Of a stretch of 64,000 nucleotides of DNA, positions 35,115-45,388 are shown in pieces. Source of the stretch: Mucilaginibacter inviolabilis (GTDB taxonomy: Bacteria > Bacteroidota > Bacteroidia > Sphingobacteriales > Sphingobacteriaceae); the NCBI RefSeq assembly GCF_011089895.1, contig NZ_JAANAT010000002.1, positions 62,001 through 126,000 of the forward strand, read 5' to 3'. The notes below the pieces were generated by a model. It was given only the letters and a program-made list of their open reading frames with translations, made no database searches and was not told the DNA's origin. The translations under genes and the position numbers were made by a program. Position 1 is the first letter of the stretch, and each line of letters opens with the position of its first letter.

Positions 35115-38100
35115 ATGAAGAAAAATTTACTAACAATTTTGTTGTTATTTTCTTGTATTACATTTGGTTTAGCACAAAGCCGTGTTATTACAGGCAAGGT
35201 AACAGATCAGAAAGACGGTTCACCCTTACCAGGGGTAAGTGTAACCGTGAAGGGTGCTTCGGGAACAGGTACTCAAACTGGTGTAAACGGAACGTTTAAT
35301 CTCTCGGTTCCAGCTAATGCAAAGGTGCTGGTTTTCAGATTTCTGGGTTTTAAAGAAACCGAACTTTCTATCAATGGAAAACCATTGAATGTACAGATGG
35401 AGTCTGATGCAAAACAACTTACTGAAGTGGTTGTAGTAGGTTATGGCTCACAACAAAGACAAGCCATAACCGGATCTATAGCTACTGTATCATCAAAAGA
35501 GATACAAAACACCCCGGTAACTACACTGGAGCAAGCCATACAGGGTAAAGCGGCAGGTGTAAATATCCAGGCTAATAATGGAAAGCTTGGACAAGGAATA
35601 AAGATAAGCATCCGTGGTACTGCATCAATATCGGCAGGTACACAGCCCCTGGTAGTAATTGATGGTATTGTTACCACAAGTAATGATATTTCCACCACAA
35701 CAGCAGGAACAGATCCTCTTGCGGATATCAACTTTAATGATGTTGAATCCGTTCAGGTTTTAAAAGACGCGTCGGCTACCGCAATATATGGTGCACGGGC
35801 ATCAAATGGTGTATTGCTCATTACTACCAAAAAGGGCAAAGCCGGCGATGCCAAGGTTAACTTCACAGCACAATGGGGTACAAGTAACCCGTCAAGGCAC
35901 CGTCAGTTTCTAAATTCTACTCAATGGCTGGCTTTGATAGAACGTGCGGCTGTTGGTGCGGGCAAACAGGATTTTGCAAGCCAGGATCCTGATAACCCCA
36001 GTTATGCTACGGTTGAAGATGCTATTGCTGCTGAAAAGGCATTTGCCGAAGGCAGGTTTACCCGATATGCGGCAGGAAGCACAGATTGGGGCAAAACAAA
36101 TACCGATTGGGAAAAACAGGCGTTTCAACACGCTCCTCAATCGCAGTATGACCTGAACATATCCGGAGGTAACGAAAAAACAACTTACTACATTGGTGGT
36201 CAATACCTTGATCAAACAGGTATAGTTCAAGGCAATAATTTCACCAGGATGTCTGGTCGTTTAAACCTGAATACTAAAGTGTATAAAAACCTGGATGTGG
36301 GTATGAATCTGAGCTTTATGCATACCTTAAATAAACGTGTTGATAATGATAACTCGTTTGGTACTCCACTGCAAATTGTTGCACTATCCCCAATTACACC
36401 TGTCATTGACCCCAGAAGTGGTTTAATAAGCGGCACGCCTCCGGGTCAATCAGGTAATTACCCACTTTATTATAATCCTTTGATCAATGTTGATAATGCC
36501 TATTTCCACACCAATGTTTACAGAACATTAGGTAACGTATACGGAAACTGGCAAATTATTAAAAAACTTGCATTCCGATCAGAGTTTGGTATAGACCAGA
36601 CTAACCAGAATGAAGATTCGTATTCAGGTTCGGCCACTGCAAGAAACACCAGTCAGCCAAATGGTTTTGGTGAAAATACCCAAACCACTGTATCGCATTT
36701 TACAGTGAACAATTATTTTACTTATAAAGATAGCTTTGGTGCGGATAATACCTTAGATGCAACAGTAGGTACCAGTTATGAGTATTATGATAACACTGGT
36801 AATGATATACAAGGTCAACAATTTCCTTCTGATTCATATAAGCAAATTATTGATGCTGCCGTAAAAGCAGGAGGTTATTCAAAGCGGGCGGAGTATAGCT
36901 TTGTATCCTATTTTGCCCGGGCCAACTATGCATACAAGAGCAAGTATCTGTTGTCTGTAAGTGCCACTGCCCAGGGATCATCCAGATTTAGCTCAAACAA
37001 TCGTTATGGTTATTTCCCGGCGGCTTCTGCGGGTTGGGTATTAACCCAGGAGGATTTCTTAAAAGATTCCAAGATCTTCAGTAATCTGAAATTGAAAGGC
37101 AGCTATGGTTTAACTGGTAATGGGGAAATTGGTAATTATGCCGCACTTGGTTTATTTTATGGCGACGCAGGTTATAATGGCGTACCGGGGCAGCGCTTTT
37201 ACCAATTAGCAAATCCTAACCTTAAATGGGAAACCACTGCACAACTGGATGTTGGTTTAGAGGTTGGGTTTCTTAATAACCGTTTAAATGCTACGTTTGA
37301 TTATTACAATAAAAATACCCGTGACCTTTTGCTTGACGTAAACGTACCACAAACACTGGGCATTGCCACGCAGACACAAAACTTGGGTAAATTATATAAC
37401 CGGGGTTACGAGATAACATTATCATCAGATAATTTTGTTGGCAAATTTAAATGGACAACCGCCTTTAACCTGGCTTACAATAAAAACGTAGTTACCGATG
37501 TAAAAGGGCTGATCATTGGAACCAACGATTTGAACAGGGTAATTGAAGGACAACAGATAGGTGTATTTTATGGACCCGAATATGCCGGTGTAGACCCAGC
37601 CAATGGCGATGCTTTGTATTATAAGAACACCAAGGATGCCAGCGGTAAAATCATCGATCGAAGTACAACAAATAATTACAACCAGGCCTCTCCGGTTGTT
37701 TTGGGTAATCCAACTCCGTCTTTTACTGGCGGTATTACCAATACCTTTACCTATGCGGGTTTTGATTTGGCTGTTACTTTCCAGGGAGCTTTTGGCAATA
37801 AAATTTACAATAGTGCCGGTCAGTATATGAGTGCAAATGGTAGTAATGGTTTTGATAACCAAACTATCGATCAGTTAAAATATTGGGATAAGCCGGGTGA
37901 TATTACTAATGTGCCAGAACCACGGTTATTTTATTCAAATGGAACAAGCCCATCAAGCCGATATGTAACGGGTGGTTCATATGTACGTTGTAAAGCAGTG
38001 GCTTTAGGATATAATGTACCAAAAAGTGTGTTATCAAAAATTAAATTAGATAGAGCAAGGGTGTTTGTTAATGCATACAACCTGTTCCTGATAACCAAAT

Positions 38101-38222
38101 ATAAAGGCTGGGATCCGGAAGTAAACTCCGACTATCAGGCAAGCAATATTAACCTGGGGGTTGACTTTTACTCGGCTCCGCAACCCCGTACAATTACTTT
38201 TGGTGTAAACGTAGGATTGTAA
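35115..38222 (+). CDS. SusC/RagA family TonB-linked outer-membrane receptor
   Basis: Outer-membrane beta-barrel that imports oligosaccharides or other large nutrients using TonB energy. The 1035-residue protein has a signal peptide (1-20), a carboxypeptidase-regulatory-like domain (about 22-100, ITGKVTDQKDGSPLPGVSVTV), the TonB box region TEVVVVGYGSQ, a plug (about 115-225, with VQVLKDASATAIYGARASNG in part) and a long barrel ending in a C-terminal aromatic-rich strand. No STN domain, so it is not the FecR/sigma signalling type. susD follows after 18 bases. Substrate unknown. Confidence 0.95.
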   Translation: MKKNLLTILLLFSCITFGLAQSRVITGKVTDQKDGSPLPGVSVTVKGASGTGTQTGVNGTFNLSVPANAKVLVFRFLGFKETELSINGKPLNVQMESDAKQLTEVVVVGYGSQQRQAITGSIATVSSKEIQNTPVTTLEQAIQGKAAGVNIQANNGKLGQGIKISIRGTASISAGTQPLVVIDGIVTTSNDISTTTAGTDPLADINFNDVESVQVLKDASATAIYGARASNGVLLITTKKGKAGDAKVNFTAQWGTSNPSRHRQFLNSTQWLALIERAAVGAGKQDFASQDPDNPSYATVEDAIAAEKAFAEGRFTRYAAGSTDWGKTNTDWEKQAFQHAPQSQYDLNISGGNEKTTYYIGGQYLDQTGIVQGNNFTRMSGRLNLNTKVYKNLDVGMNLSFMHTLNKRVDNDNSFGTPLQIVALSPITPVIDPRSGLISGTPPGQSGNYPLYYNPLINVDNAYFHTNVYRTLGNVYGNWQIIKKLAFRSEFGIDQTNQNEDSYSGSATARNTSQPNGFGENTQTTVSHFTVNNYFTYKDSFGADNTLDATVGTSYEYYDNTGNDIQGQQFPSDSYKQIIDAAVKAGGYSKRAEYSFVSYFARANYAYKSKYLLSVSATAQGSSRFSSNNRYGYFPAASAGWVLTQEDFLKDSKIFSNLKLKGSYGLTGNGEIGNYAALGLFYGDAGYNGVPGQRFYQLANPNLKWETTAQLDVGLEVGFLNNRLNATFDYYNKNTRDLLLDVNVPQTLGIATQTQNLGKLYNRGYEITLSSDNFVGKFKWTTAFNLAYNKNVVTDVKGLIIGTNDLNRVIEGQQIGVFYGPEYAGVDPANGDALYYKNTKDASGKIIDRSTTNNYNQASPVVLGNPTPSFTGGITNTFTYAGFDLAVTFQGAFGNKIYNSAGQYMSANGSNGFDNQTIDQLKYWDKPGDITNVPEPRLFYSNGTSPSSRYVTGGSYVRCKAVALGYNVPKSVLSKIKLDRARVFVNAYNLFLITKYKGWDPEVNSDYQASNINLGVDFYSAPQPRTITFGVNVGL

Positions 38223-38240
38223 TATTTAATAATTGTAGAA

Positions 38241-39614
38241 ATGAAAAGATTGAGATCATATATAAAAATTATTACAGTTGTTTCCGCCATTACAGCGTTA
38301 ACGGCTTGTAAAAAACAGTTGGATTTAAAGCCTCACGACCAGATAGACGCTACCGGAGCCATCACAACTGATAAAGATGTACAGAGCACACTGATTGGTG
38401 CCTATAACCGGGCCGGATTATCATATATCTATGGAGGAGATGTGTTTTTAATGCCCGATCTGATGGCCAGTCAAGATGTAGTTGACTGGGCCGGTACATT
38501 TCAGGATCTTACACAAATGGTAAATCAGAGGCTCACCATAAATAATGCTTATGTTGAGACTTACTGGTTAGATGCTTACAGGGTAAATAATCAGGCTAAT
38601 TATGTACTGTCCAATCTGGATAAAGCAACCGCAGCCAATAAGAATTCCTACGAAGGACAGGCTAAGTTTTTAAGAGGGCTGATGTATTTTGATATGGCGC
38701 GTTTGTTTGGCAGAGCATGGAACGATGGTGACCCTAATGTTAATTTAGCGGTGCCTATTGTGTTAAACCCAACAACGGTTATCGGCGCTGATTCCTATCC
38801 ACCACGATCAACTGTAGCACAGGTTTATGCCCAGGCTATATCCGATCTTACCGATGCCGAGACCAAGCTTACTACTTCGGTTTCATTTTATGCTAATACT
38901 TATGCTGCTTCGGCCATACTTGCAAGAATATATTTACAACAGGGGCAATATGCAAAGGCTGTTACAGAAGCAACAAAGGTTATCAGCGGCGGAAAATATA
39001 GTTTGGTTGCAAACTATGCCGATGAGTTTCCTTTCCCTAATCAAAATGCTGTTCATGTTGATAATACAACGGAAGATATTTTTGCCATACAGGTAACTGC
39101 TCAGCAAGGTACAAATGATCTGAATACGTTTTATGCTTCTTCTGACTACGGAGGTCGTGGAGATATTTCCCTTAAATCAAGTTTCCTTACTGAATTTGAA
39201 GAAGGTGACGGACGTTTGGCTGTATACAATGAAGATTCCGGCGGCTCATTGCAGGTTGACAAATTTGATAATTTGTATGGTAACGTTCATGTAATACGTT
39301 TAGCGGAGTTATACCTTATTCGCGCCGAAGCAAATTTTCGCCTGAGCACCTCAACCGGAGCGGCGCCTGTTGATGATATCAATGTGATCAGGACCCGTGC
39401 AGGACTAGCTGCGCTATCTTCCGTTACAATTGATGATATTTTAAAAGAAAGGCGATTGGAGCTTGCTTTTGAAGGTGGTTTCTTTTTGCATGATGCCAAG
39501 CGTTTGTTGAAAAAAGTTAATGGGCTGGATTATAACTCACCAAGGTTAGTATTCCCGATACCTCGCGATGAGATAAATGCCAACAAGAACCTTAAACAAA
39601 ATGATGGCTATTAA
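38241..39614 (+). CDS. SusD/RagB family nutrient-binding lipoprotein
   Basis: Surface lipoprotein that forms the lid on the SusC barrel and binds substrate. The 457-residue protein has lipobox TALTAC (Cys23), TPR-like helices typical for SusD (RVNNQANYVLSNLDKA, AKFLRGLMYFDMARLFG), and the C-terminal marks ELYLIRAEANFRLS and ILKERRLELAFEGGFFLHDAKR. It is shorter than many SusD proteins (about 500-550). A strong terminator follows. Confidence 0.94.
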   Translation: MKRLRSYIKIITVVSAITALTACKKQLDLKPHDQIDATGAITTDKDVQSTLIGAYNRAGLSYIYGGDVFLMPDLMASQDVVDWAGTFQDLTQMVNQRLTINNAYVETYWLDAYRVNNQANYVLSNLDKATAANKNSYEGQAKFLRGLMYFDMARLFGRAWNDGDPNVNLAVPIVLNPTTVIGADSYPPRSTVAQVYAQAISDLTDAETKLTTSVSFYANTYAASAILARIYLQQGQYAKAVTEATKVISGGKYSLVANYADEFPFPNQNAVHVDNTTEDIFAIQVTAQQGTNDLNTFYASSDYGGRGDISLKSSFLTEFEEGDGRLAVYNEDSGGSLQVDKFDNLYGNVHVIRLAELYLIRAEANFRLSTSTGAAPVDDINVIRTRAGLAALSSVTIDDILKERRLELAFEGGFFLHDAKRLLKKVNGLDYNSPRLVFPIPRDEINANKNLKQNDGY

Positions 39615-39633
39615 TTAGCCTGATTGGTATAAT

Positions 39634-39669
39634 AAAAGCCCCTGCCTTTTATAAATGGCAGGGGCTTTT
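39634..39669 (+). terminator. Terminator of the SusC/SusD unit
   Basis: Perfect 13-bp stem (39634-39646 with 39657-39669), core GCCCCTGCC, followed by T-rich DNA, 20 bases after susD. Confidence 0.85.
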
Positions 39670-39858
39670 TTGCTGCAAAAGGAAATAATATTATTATTTA
39701 AGGATACCTGAAAAGAACAAGCTTAAAGAAGCATTAGCAAGCTTTATCATATTAAAAATACTATATATAGTAAACTAAATACATCGCCTGGATTTATAAA
39801 GAAAGGAGCTTCGGTATAAATCTTGGCGTTGTTCAAAGAAAAGATAAGTTGTAAACAA

Positions 39859-39889
39859 AACAAGCCGCTCAATTACTGAACGGCTTGTT
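39859..39889 (-). terminator. Terminator after gldJ
   Basis: Stem 39859-39867 with 39881-39889 (AACAAGCCG and its complement) with T-rich sides on both strands. It lies 26 bases beyond the gldJ stop and faces the SusCD terminator. The interval 39670-39858 shows nothing else. Confidence 0.65.
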
Positions 39890-39914
39890 TTATTTACGAA
39901 GTAATAATGATACT

Positions 39915-41576
39915 TTATTTTGATTTGAAAGTTTTAGCTTTTTTAACTCCATAATGGGGTTTGCCATTAGGGTAAATTTCAGGGGCGCCAACCAGTGTCA
40001 TCGCGCAGCGGAAGCCAACCTCGGCACTGGATTCATCCTGATCCATAAAGCGGCGTGTAGCCGGATTTAACCAATAGGCCATATCATTCCACGAACCGCC
40101 TTTGTAAACTTTTGAACGGTTATTAACCAGGGTGGTATTTCCGTATAAGGCAAGGTTAACCGTGTCTTGCACACCTCTCAGATCGGGATTAAATGCTTTT
40201 CCAGAATTTTTAGTAGCAAGCAGAGCATTGGCATTAGCTGTATTACCGTTTGCCGGAACCGCATTTGCAGGAGTAGCTGCAGTGGCGTTAGCGGAATCGG
40301 CGCGTTGTCCTTGTAAAGCTAAAAGCTCACTATATTTTAATTTTTTGTTGGCTTTTGCCGGATCTTTGATCGGGCGGCCATATTTGTCTTTGGCGTACAG
40401 GCCCTTTGATGGGTCGGCTAAACGTTTGTTGGAATATTCGTTACCACGGAAAGGGTTAAAATCATCAAACTCTTCAAATGAGGTTTGACGGTAGGTGTCA
40501 GCAACCCATTCGTTTACGTTACCAGCCATGTTATACAACCCAAAATCGTTTGGTGCATATGAACGTACAGGCGCGGTAATATCGGCCTTATCATTCAAAT
40601 AACCACCAACACCGGCATTGTCGCCAGCGCCACGTTTAAAGTTAGCCAATATTAAACCACGGGTCTTGCTCTTGGCCGAGCGTACGCCTAAGCCATTCCA
40701 TGGATACATTTTTCCATCATCAATATTTTCAAATTGAGTGTTTCCGGCTAGAGCCAGTGCTGCGTATTCCCATTCGGCTTCTGAAGGTAAGCGGTAACCT
40801 TGTTTCAATATGCCATCCTCCATACGTACAGGTCTAACAGGTTTACCACCTTTACCGGTACCTGCTTGTGCGTTAGGACTCAGATCTGGTACCATTTTTT
40901 TACCATCAACACCAGGGCCTTTCATTTGACCGTTCAAATAAATATCAGTATTGAAAGGTTGTGCTGAGGCAGCTGGTTGCCCATTTTTACCACCATTCAA
41001 ATCCTTCCAGGCTACCATTCTTCCAGTTTCACGCAGGATGTTTTCGTTGGTACGGTCGGTACGCCATTGGCAATAATCTTGTGCCTGATCCCAGGTTACA
41101 CCTACCACAGGATAGTCCTGAAATGCAGGGTGACGCAGGTAGTTATCTACGTAAGGTTCATTGTATGATAGTGGTTTACGCCATACTAAGGTATCGGGCA
41201 AAGCATCATAATATAACTCCCGGTCATTTGGAAAGGTAATAGCCGTCCAGTGCAGGTAATCAAGCCAATCCTGGTTTGATACTTCCGTTTCATCCATATA
41301 AAATGACGGAACGGTTACCCTGCGTTTTACGTTGTTATAGTCATAAGCAACATCCTGGTCTGCGCTGCCGCCCATCACAAAAGTACCACCTTCAATGGGT
41401 ACCAAACCCGGTCCCGGTGAGGGATGGGTTTGCCTGAACCGCACATAACCACCATTGGTTTTGTCGTTATAAGTGATCCCGGTTTTTTGCGAAGTTTCGT
41501 GATGTTTACTGCAGCTGCTTACCACGGCACTTACAGCCAACAGCACGAAAGCAGTTTTAGTAAAAAGTATTTTCAT
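39915..41576 (-). CDS. gldJ: Gliding motility / type IX secretion lipoprotein GldJ
   Basis: Outer-membrane lipoprotein of the gliding/T9SS apparatus, 553 residues, with a formylglycine-generating-enzyme-like (FGE-sulfatase) fold. Lipobox VVSSC (Cys22); EGGTFVMGGS near 62-71; SFYMDETEVSNQDW at 91-104; GYRLPSEAEWEYAA near 260; FGLYNMAGNVNEWVAD near 345-360; and YKGGSWND near 491. In Flavobacterium GldJ stabilises GldK, and losing it blocks secretion. An Ala/Asn-rich low-complexity stretch at 426-458 is unusual. It is divergent from porV. Confidence 0.92.
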   Translation of the reverse strand: MKILFTKTAFVLLAVSAVVSSCSKHHETSQKTGITYNDKTNGGYVRFRQTHPSPGPGLVPIEGGTFVMGGSADQDVAYDYNNVKRRVTVPSFYMDETEVSNQDWLDYLHWTAITFPNDRELYYDALPDTLVWRKPLSYNEPYVDNYLRHPAFQDYPVVGVTWDQAQDYCQWRTDRTNENILRETGRMVAWKDLNGGKNGQPAASAQPFNTDIYLNGQMKGPGVDGKKMVPDLSPNAQAGTGKGGKPVRPVRMEDGILKQGYRLPSEAEWEYAALALAGNTQFENIDDGKMYPWNGLGVRSAKSKTRGLILANFKRGAGDNAGVGGYLNDKADITAPVRSYAPNDFGLYNMAGNVNEWVADTYRQTSFEEFDDFNPFRGNEYSNKRLADPSKGLYAKDKYGRPIKDPAKANKKLKYSELLALQGQRADSANATAATPANAVPANGNTANANALLATKNSGKAFNPDLRGVQDTVNLALYGNTTLVNNRSKVYKGGSWNDMAYWLNPATRRFMDQDESSAEVGFRCAMTLVGAPEIYPNGKPHYGVKKAKTFKSK

Positions 41577-41817
41577 ATTTTTACGGTTATATTATAGGGT
41601 AAATTTAGAAAAAAATGGATATAATGCTATTGAGCATAAACCATTATTCAAAATAATTCAAACTATTATCAGGCATTTGAACGAAAATTTGTTGAAATTA
41701 GTTGCACTGGTTTGCTTTTTTTGATTGAGCAATTATTGCAATAGTTCTTTAAAAATGCTAAGTAAATTTTGGGCGTACCTGTATATGAATTAAATTATTA
41801 AAGCTAAATTGCACCCA
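41577..41817. other. Divergent promoter gap gldJ/porV
   Basis: 240 AT-rich bases that must hold both promoters. No exact TAnnTTTG box on either strand and no repeat was found. The in-frame TTG at 41809 is a poorer start for porV than the ATG at 41818. Confidence 0.4.
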
Positions 41818-42999
41818 ATGAAGTTTTCTACCTTTCGCTATTTTGTTTATTCCGTGCTCTTTTTGCTGCCGGTTTCGGCTATTGCACAAACGCCTGTAGG
41901 TACAAGTACTGATGGTAGCAATATCAAAGCGATACCTGTGCAGGTTCCTTTTTTAAATATTTCCCCCGATTCGCGTTCGGGTGCCATGGGCGATGCCGGT
42001 GTGGCTATTTCACCGGATGTTAACGCGAATTTCTGGAATCCATCTAAACTCGCATTTCTGGAGAGTAATGATGCGCTTTCATTATCGTACAGCCCATGGT
42101 TAAGGCATTTGGTGCCCGATATCAGTCTTTCATACCTGAGTTATGCGCATAAATTAAATGATCGTAATACCATAGGAGCATCTATGCGCTATTTTAATTA
42201 TGGTTCGGTACAATTAACGGATGATCAGTCAAATGACCTGGGTACGTATACCCCCAATGAATTTTCGATAGATGCCTCATTTGCCCGTAAGTTTGGTGAA
42301 AACCTTTCCCTGGGATTAACGATGCGTTATATACGTTCAAGCATATCAAGTATATCTTTTGCGCAGGGATCGGGCCAGGTTAACAAACCTGGTAATGCAG
42401 TTGCTGCGGATGTGTCGTTGTTTTACAAAAAGCCTTATGGTGAAAATAACCTTTTTGCCTTTGGCGCACACATCTCTAATATTGGTACCAAAATCAGCTA
42501 CAGTGATGTTGGGCCGAAATACTTTTTACCTACCAACTTAAAATTAGGTGTGGCCAATACATGGGAGCTTGATGAAACCAATGAACTAACCGCCACCTTT
42601 GATATCAATAAATTATTAGTGCCGACGCCTCCTATACGTGATGCCAACGGGAATATCATCAAAGGTCATGATGATGATGTATCTGTACCTGCGGGTATTT
42701 TTCAGTCATTTGGTGATGCCCCGGGCGGCTTTAGTGAGGAGCTGAAAGAGATCAGCTTTTCGCCGGGTGTGGAATACTGGTATAACCATCAATTTGCTGT
42801 CAGGGCCGGATATTTTTATGAAAACCCCGACAAAGGCGACAGGCACTATCTGACCCTCGGCTTAGGTATGAAATATAATATTTTTAATTTCGATTTCTCG
42901 TACCTGGCAGCCAGTCAGCAAAATAGTCCTTTGGCTAATACACTGCGCTTTACCTTATCGGCAAATTTTGGTGGTATAACAAATGTGGGCAGAAGATAA
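41818..42999 (+). CDS. porV: Type IX secretion outer-membrane protein PorV (LptO)
   Basis: Outer-membrane beta-barrel of the FadL-like family that takes T9SS cargo from the SprA translocon and delivers it to the attachment complex. The 393-residue protein has a signal peptide ending AIAQ, the N-terminal PorV signature VPFLNISPDSRSGAMGDAGVAISPDVNANFWNPSKL in part (SGAMGDAGVA), and regularly alternating beta strands to the C-terminus. The ATG at 41818 starts the signal peptide. The stop overlaps ispF by one base. Confidence 0.93.
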   Translation: MKFSTFRYFVYSVLFLLPVSAIAQTPVGTSTDGSNIKAIPVQVPFLNISPDSRSGAMGDAGVAISPDVNANFWNPSKLAFLESNDALSLSYSPWLRHLVPDISLSYLSYAHKLNDRNTIGASMRYFNYGSVQLTDDQSNDLGTYTPNEFSIDASFARKFGENLSLGLTMRYIRSSISSISFAQGSGQVNKPGNAVAADVSLFYKKPYGENNLFAFGAHISNIGTKISYSDVGPKYFLPTNLKLGVANTWELDETNELTATFDINKLLVPTPPIRDANGNIIKGHDDDVSVPAGIFQSFGDAPGGFSEELKEISFSPGVEYWYNHQFAVRAGYFYENPDKGDRHYLTLGLGMKYNIFNFDFSYLAASQQNSPLANTLRFTLSANFGGITNVGRR

Positions 43000-43481
43000 T
43001 GGGTAAGATAAAAGTAGGTTTTGGGTTTGATGTACATCAGTTAAAAGAACAGCACCCCTTTGTTTTAGGCGGCGTCAAATTAGAGCACCATTCCGGTGCT
43101 TATGGCCATTCAGACGCTGATGTGTTATTACATGCTATTTGCGATGCCTTACTGGGTGCTGCGAATTTACGCGATATCGGTTTTCATTTCTCCAATACCG
43201 ACAACCGCTGGAAAGGGATCAGCAGCCTGGTGCTGTTACAGCATGTAGTAGCGCTGATCAAAGAAAAGGGCTTTAGCATTGGTAATATCGATGCAATGGT
43301 GTGCCTGGAGGCCCCAAAGATAAACCCGCATATACCGGCCATGAAAACCTATATTGCCGAAGCCGCGTCCATCAGCGAAGAGGATATATCCATTAAAGCA
43401 ACCACTAACGAACAAATGGGTTTTATCGGTCGCGAGGAAGGTGTAGTAGCCTACGCGGTTTGTCTTATCGAGCGCGATTAA
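42999..43481 (+). CDS. ispF: 2-C-methyl-D-erythritol 2,4-cyclodiphosphate synthase
   Basis: Fifth step of the MEP isoprenoid pathway, a trimeric cytosolic zinc enzyme. The 160-residue protein has metal ligands Asp11 and His13 (GFGFDVHQL) and His45 in HSDADVLLHAICDALLGA, and the C-terminal KATTNEQMGFIGREEG. It is coupled to porV by a TAATG overlap, and its 3' end overlaps the convergent fucosidase gene by 4 bases. Confidence 0.97.
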   Translation: MGKIKVGFGFDVHQLKEQHPFVLGGVKLEHHSGAYGHSDADVLLHAICDALLGAANLRDIGFHFSNTDNRWKGISSLVLLQHVVALIKEKGFSIGNIDAMVCLEAPKINPHIPAMKTYIAEAASISEEDISIKATTNEQMGFIGREEGVVAYAVCLIERD

Positions 43482-45388
43482 GGTTTACTCACCGGGATCA
43501 ACTGTACCTCTAATATTTTCATTAAGCCGGTTTTCTTTATTTCAACCGGTGAAATGCTTAGGCTGTATGTGCCCGGTTCAAGGGGCACAGTTCCCAATGC
43601 TTGTTCTTTAACCAGAGTGCCTTTGGGTAGGGCGTTAATAGAGCCCTGTACTTTAAAACGACCAGCACTTAACTCATAAGTGCCTTCGTCAACAGTATCC
43701 GCCACATATTTTAAGATAACTTTATAGCTTGCAGGCTCAATTAATCTGAAATCCCAGTTTACAGATTGATTGGTGTTTTTCCAACCTTCTACATAATAAC
43801 TGCTGGTTTTTCCATCACCAAAACTAAAGCCTTTGCCCTCCAGGCGGGCATCAAATGCCAGTAAGCGATTGATTGTTTCATGACTTGCTAACAGGCGTAC
43901 GGTATCGGTTTCTATTTGCCCTGTGGTTTCCATTACCAGAACCGTATTGCTGGTATCTGGGGCCTGATCAGGTAAATGGATAGCTATATCCAAAGGATTG
44001 ATCCTATTAAATTTTAACTCTTTTTTATTGGCCAGTTGCCATACTTTATTAACCGTGCTTTTTAAACCACCCACTATAAGCTTACCATCTTTTGGCCAGT
44101 TAAATACATGCAAATACAGTAAATTATTTTTCCGGGTAGATACGCCCCAGCTTTGATATGGTAAAGGAGTTTTGGTAGTTTGATAAATGCTTGCTGAATT
44201 TTTGCTCATCCATCTACCTATGCCTTGTAAAATAGCAGTGTCCTCAGGTGCAAACTCACCATTGCCCATGGGGCCTATATTCATTAAAAGATTACCTCCG
44301 CGCGATGCTGCTTTGGCCAGTAAACGAATAAAAAAGCTGACCGGTTTATGGCTCTTGTCAAATTTTGAATAGCCGTATGATTCATTGGTAGTTGGAATAG
44401 CTTCCCAGTCGCCGGTTGCCGGGAAAAACTCTGCCGGGCGATCGCCGGTGTTTTTATAATCGCCCATTTGTAAATTACCACTGCCCCGGGCCAGCCTTCC
44501 ATTTACCACTATATTAGGGGCGGTTTCCCGGATAGCTTTCAGGATGCGGATGTTTTCTGATAGAGGGAGTTTTTGCGGTGTATCAAACCACAGGATATCC
44601 GGATGATATTTGGTGATGAGTTCTTTTATCTGTGGGATAGCCTTTTTATCTACATAATTTACTGCTTTGGGCAATAATTCCGGGTGCAGATCATACCAGT
44701 CGCGACCCCCAAACAAATTCAAATCGCCACCGGGGTTCTGATAATCCCAATCGTTACCCGGAGCATCAGGGTGCTCCCAATCAAAAGCATGTGAATAATA
44801 AAAGCCGAATTTAAGACCATACTTTTTACAGGCCGCAGCCAGATCAACCATGGGATCATGTTTCCAGGCGGTTTGTTTCACTATATTGTAGTCAGAAACC
44901 TGCGAATTGTACATGGCAAAACCATCATGGTGTTTGGCTGTAATGATCAGATATCGCATGCCGGCATACTTAGCTGCCCGAACCCATTTATCGGCATTAA
45001 ATTTTACAGGATCAAACCGGTGGGCCAGTTCCAGATAAGCTGAACGTGGTATTTTTGCCTTACGCATCAGATGTTCGGCGTAGCCACCGGTATTTTTACC
45101 TTCCCATTCGCCGGCAGGTAAAGAGTATATGCCCCAGTGTATAAACATGCCAAAACGGGCATCGCGCCACCAGGCTATCCGGCTGTCACGTGTTTTCATA
45201 GATGCCGGCCACCAGCCATTCACCGCTTCATCAATAGCCTTTTGATCGCGTGTTTTAACGTTGTTGGCCATTGTTTTGTCCTCATCGCCTTTGTCCTGGG
45301 CCTGCGTTGTTGATACAAAAAAGCTAAAACATATAATGAATAGGAATTGGATCCACGAAATAAGTACGCAGGAGATCTTATTGGTCAT
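43478..45388 (-). CDS. Alpha-L-fucosidase, GH29 family
   Basis: Exported glycoside hydrolase that releases L-fucose from glycans. The 636-residue protein has a signal peptide ending TTQAQ (near 30) and a GH29 catalytic barrel from about 58: ARFGMFIHWGIYSLPAGEW at 77-95, TAKHHDGFAMY at 150-160, and predicted nucleophile Asp269 in DILWFDTP. After about 410 come an all-beta domain and a C-terminal domain that could bind carbohydrate. It is not in an operon with SusC/SusD. The acid/base residue was not assigned. Confidence 0.88.
   Translation of the reverse strand: MTNKISCVLISWIQFLFIICFSFFVSTTQAQDKGDEDKTMANNVKTRDQKAIDEAVNGWWPASMKTRDSRIAWWRDARFGMFIHWGIYSLPAGEWEGKNTGGYAEHLMRKAKIPRSAYLELAHRFDPVKFNADKWVRAAKYAGMRYLIITAKHHDGFAMYNSQVSDYNIVKQTAWKHDPMVDLAAACKKYGLKFGFYYSHAFDWEHPDAPGNDWDYQNPGGDLNLFGGRDWYDLHPELLPKAVNYVDKKAIPQIKELITKYHPDILWFDTPQKLPLSENIRILKAIRETAPNIVVNGRLARGSGNLQMGDYKNTGDRPAEFFPATGDWEAIPTTNESYGYSKFDKSHKPVSFFIRLLAKAASRGGNLLMNIGPMGNGEFAPEDTAILQGIGRWMSKNSASIYQTTKTPLPYQSWGVSTRKNNLLYLHVFNWPKDGKLIVGGLKSTVNKVWQLANKKELKFNRINPLDIAIHLPDQAPDTSNTVLVMETTGQIETDTVRLLASHETINRLLAFDARLEGKGFSFGDGKTSSYYVEGWKNTNQSVNWDFRLIEPASYKVILKYVADTVDEGTYELSAGRFKVQGSINALPKGTLVKEQALGTVPLEPGTYSLSISPVEIKKTGLMKILEVQLIPVSKP

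Noticed and set aside
35115..45388. SusC/SusD plus fucosidase as one polysaccharide utilisation locus
   Set aside because: They are separated by terminators and by gldJ, porV and ispF on mixed strands, so there is no evidence for a joint locus.
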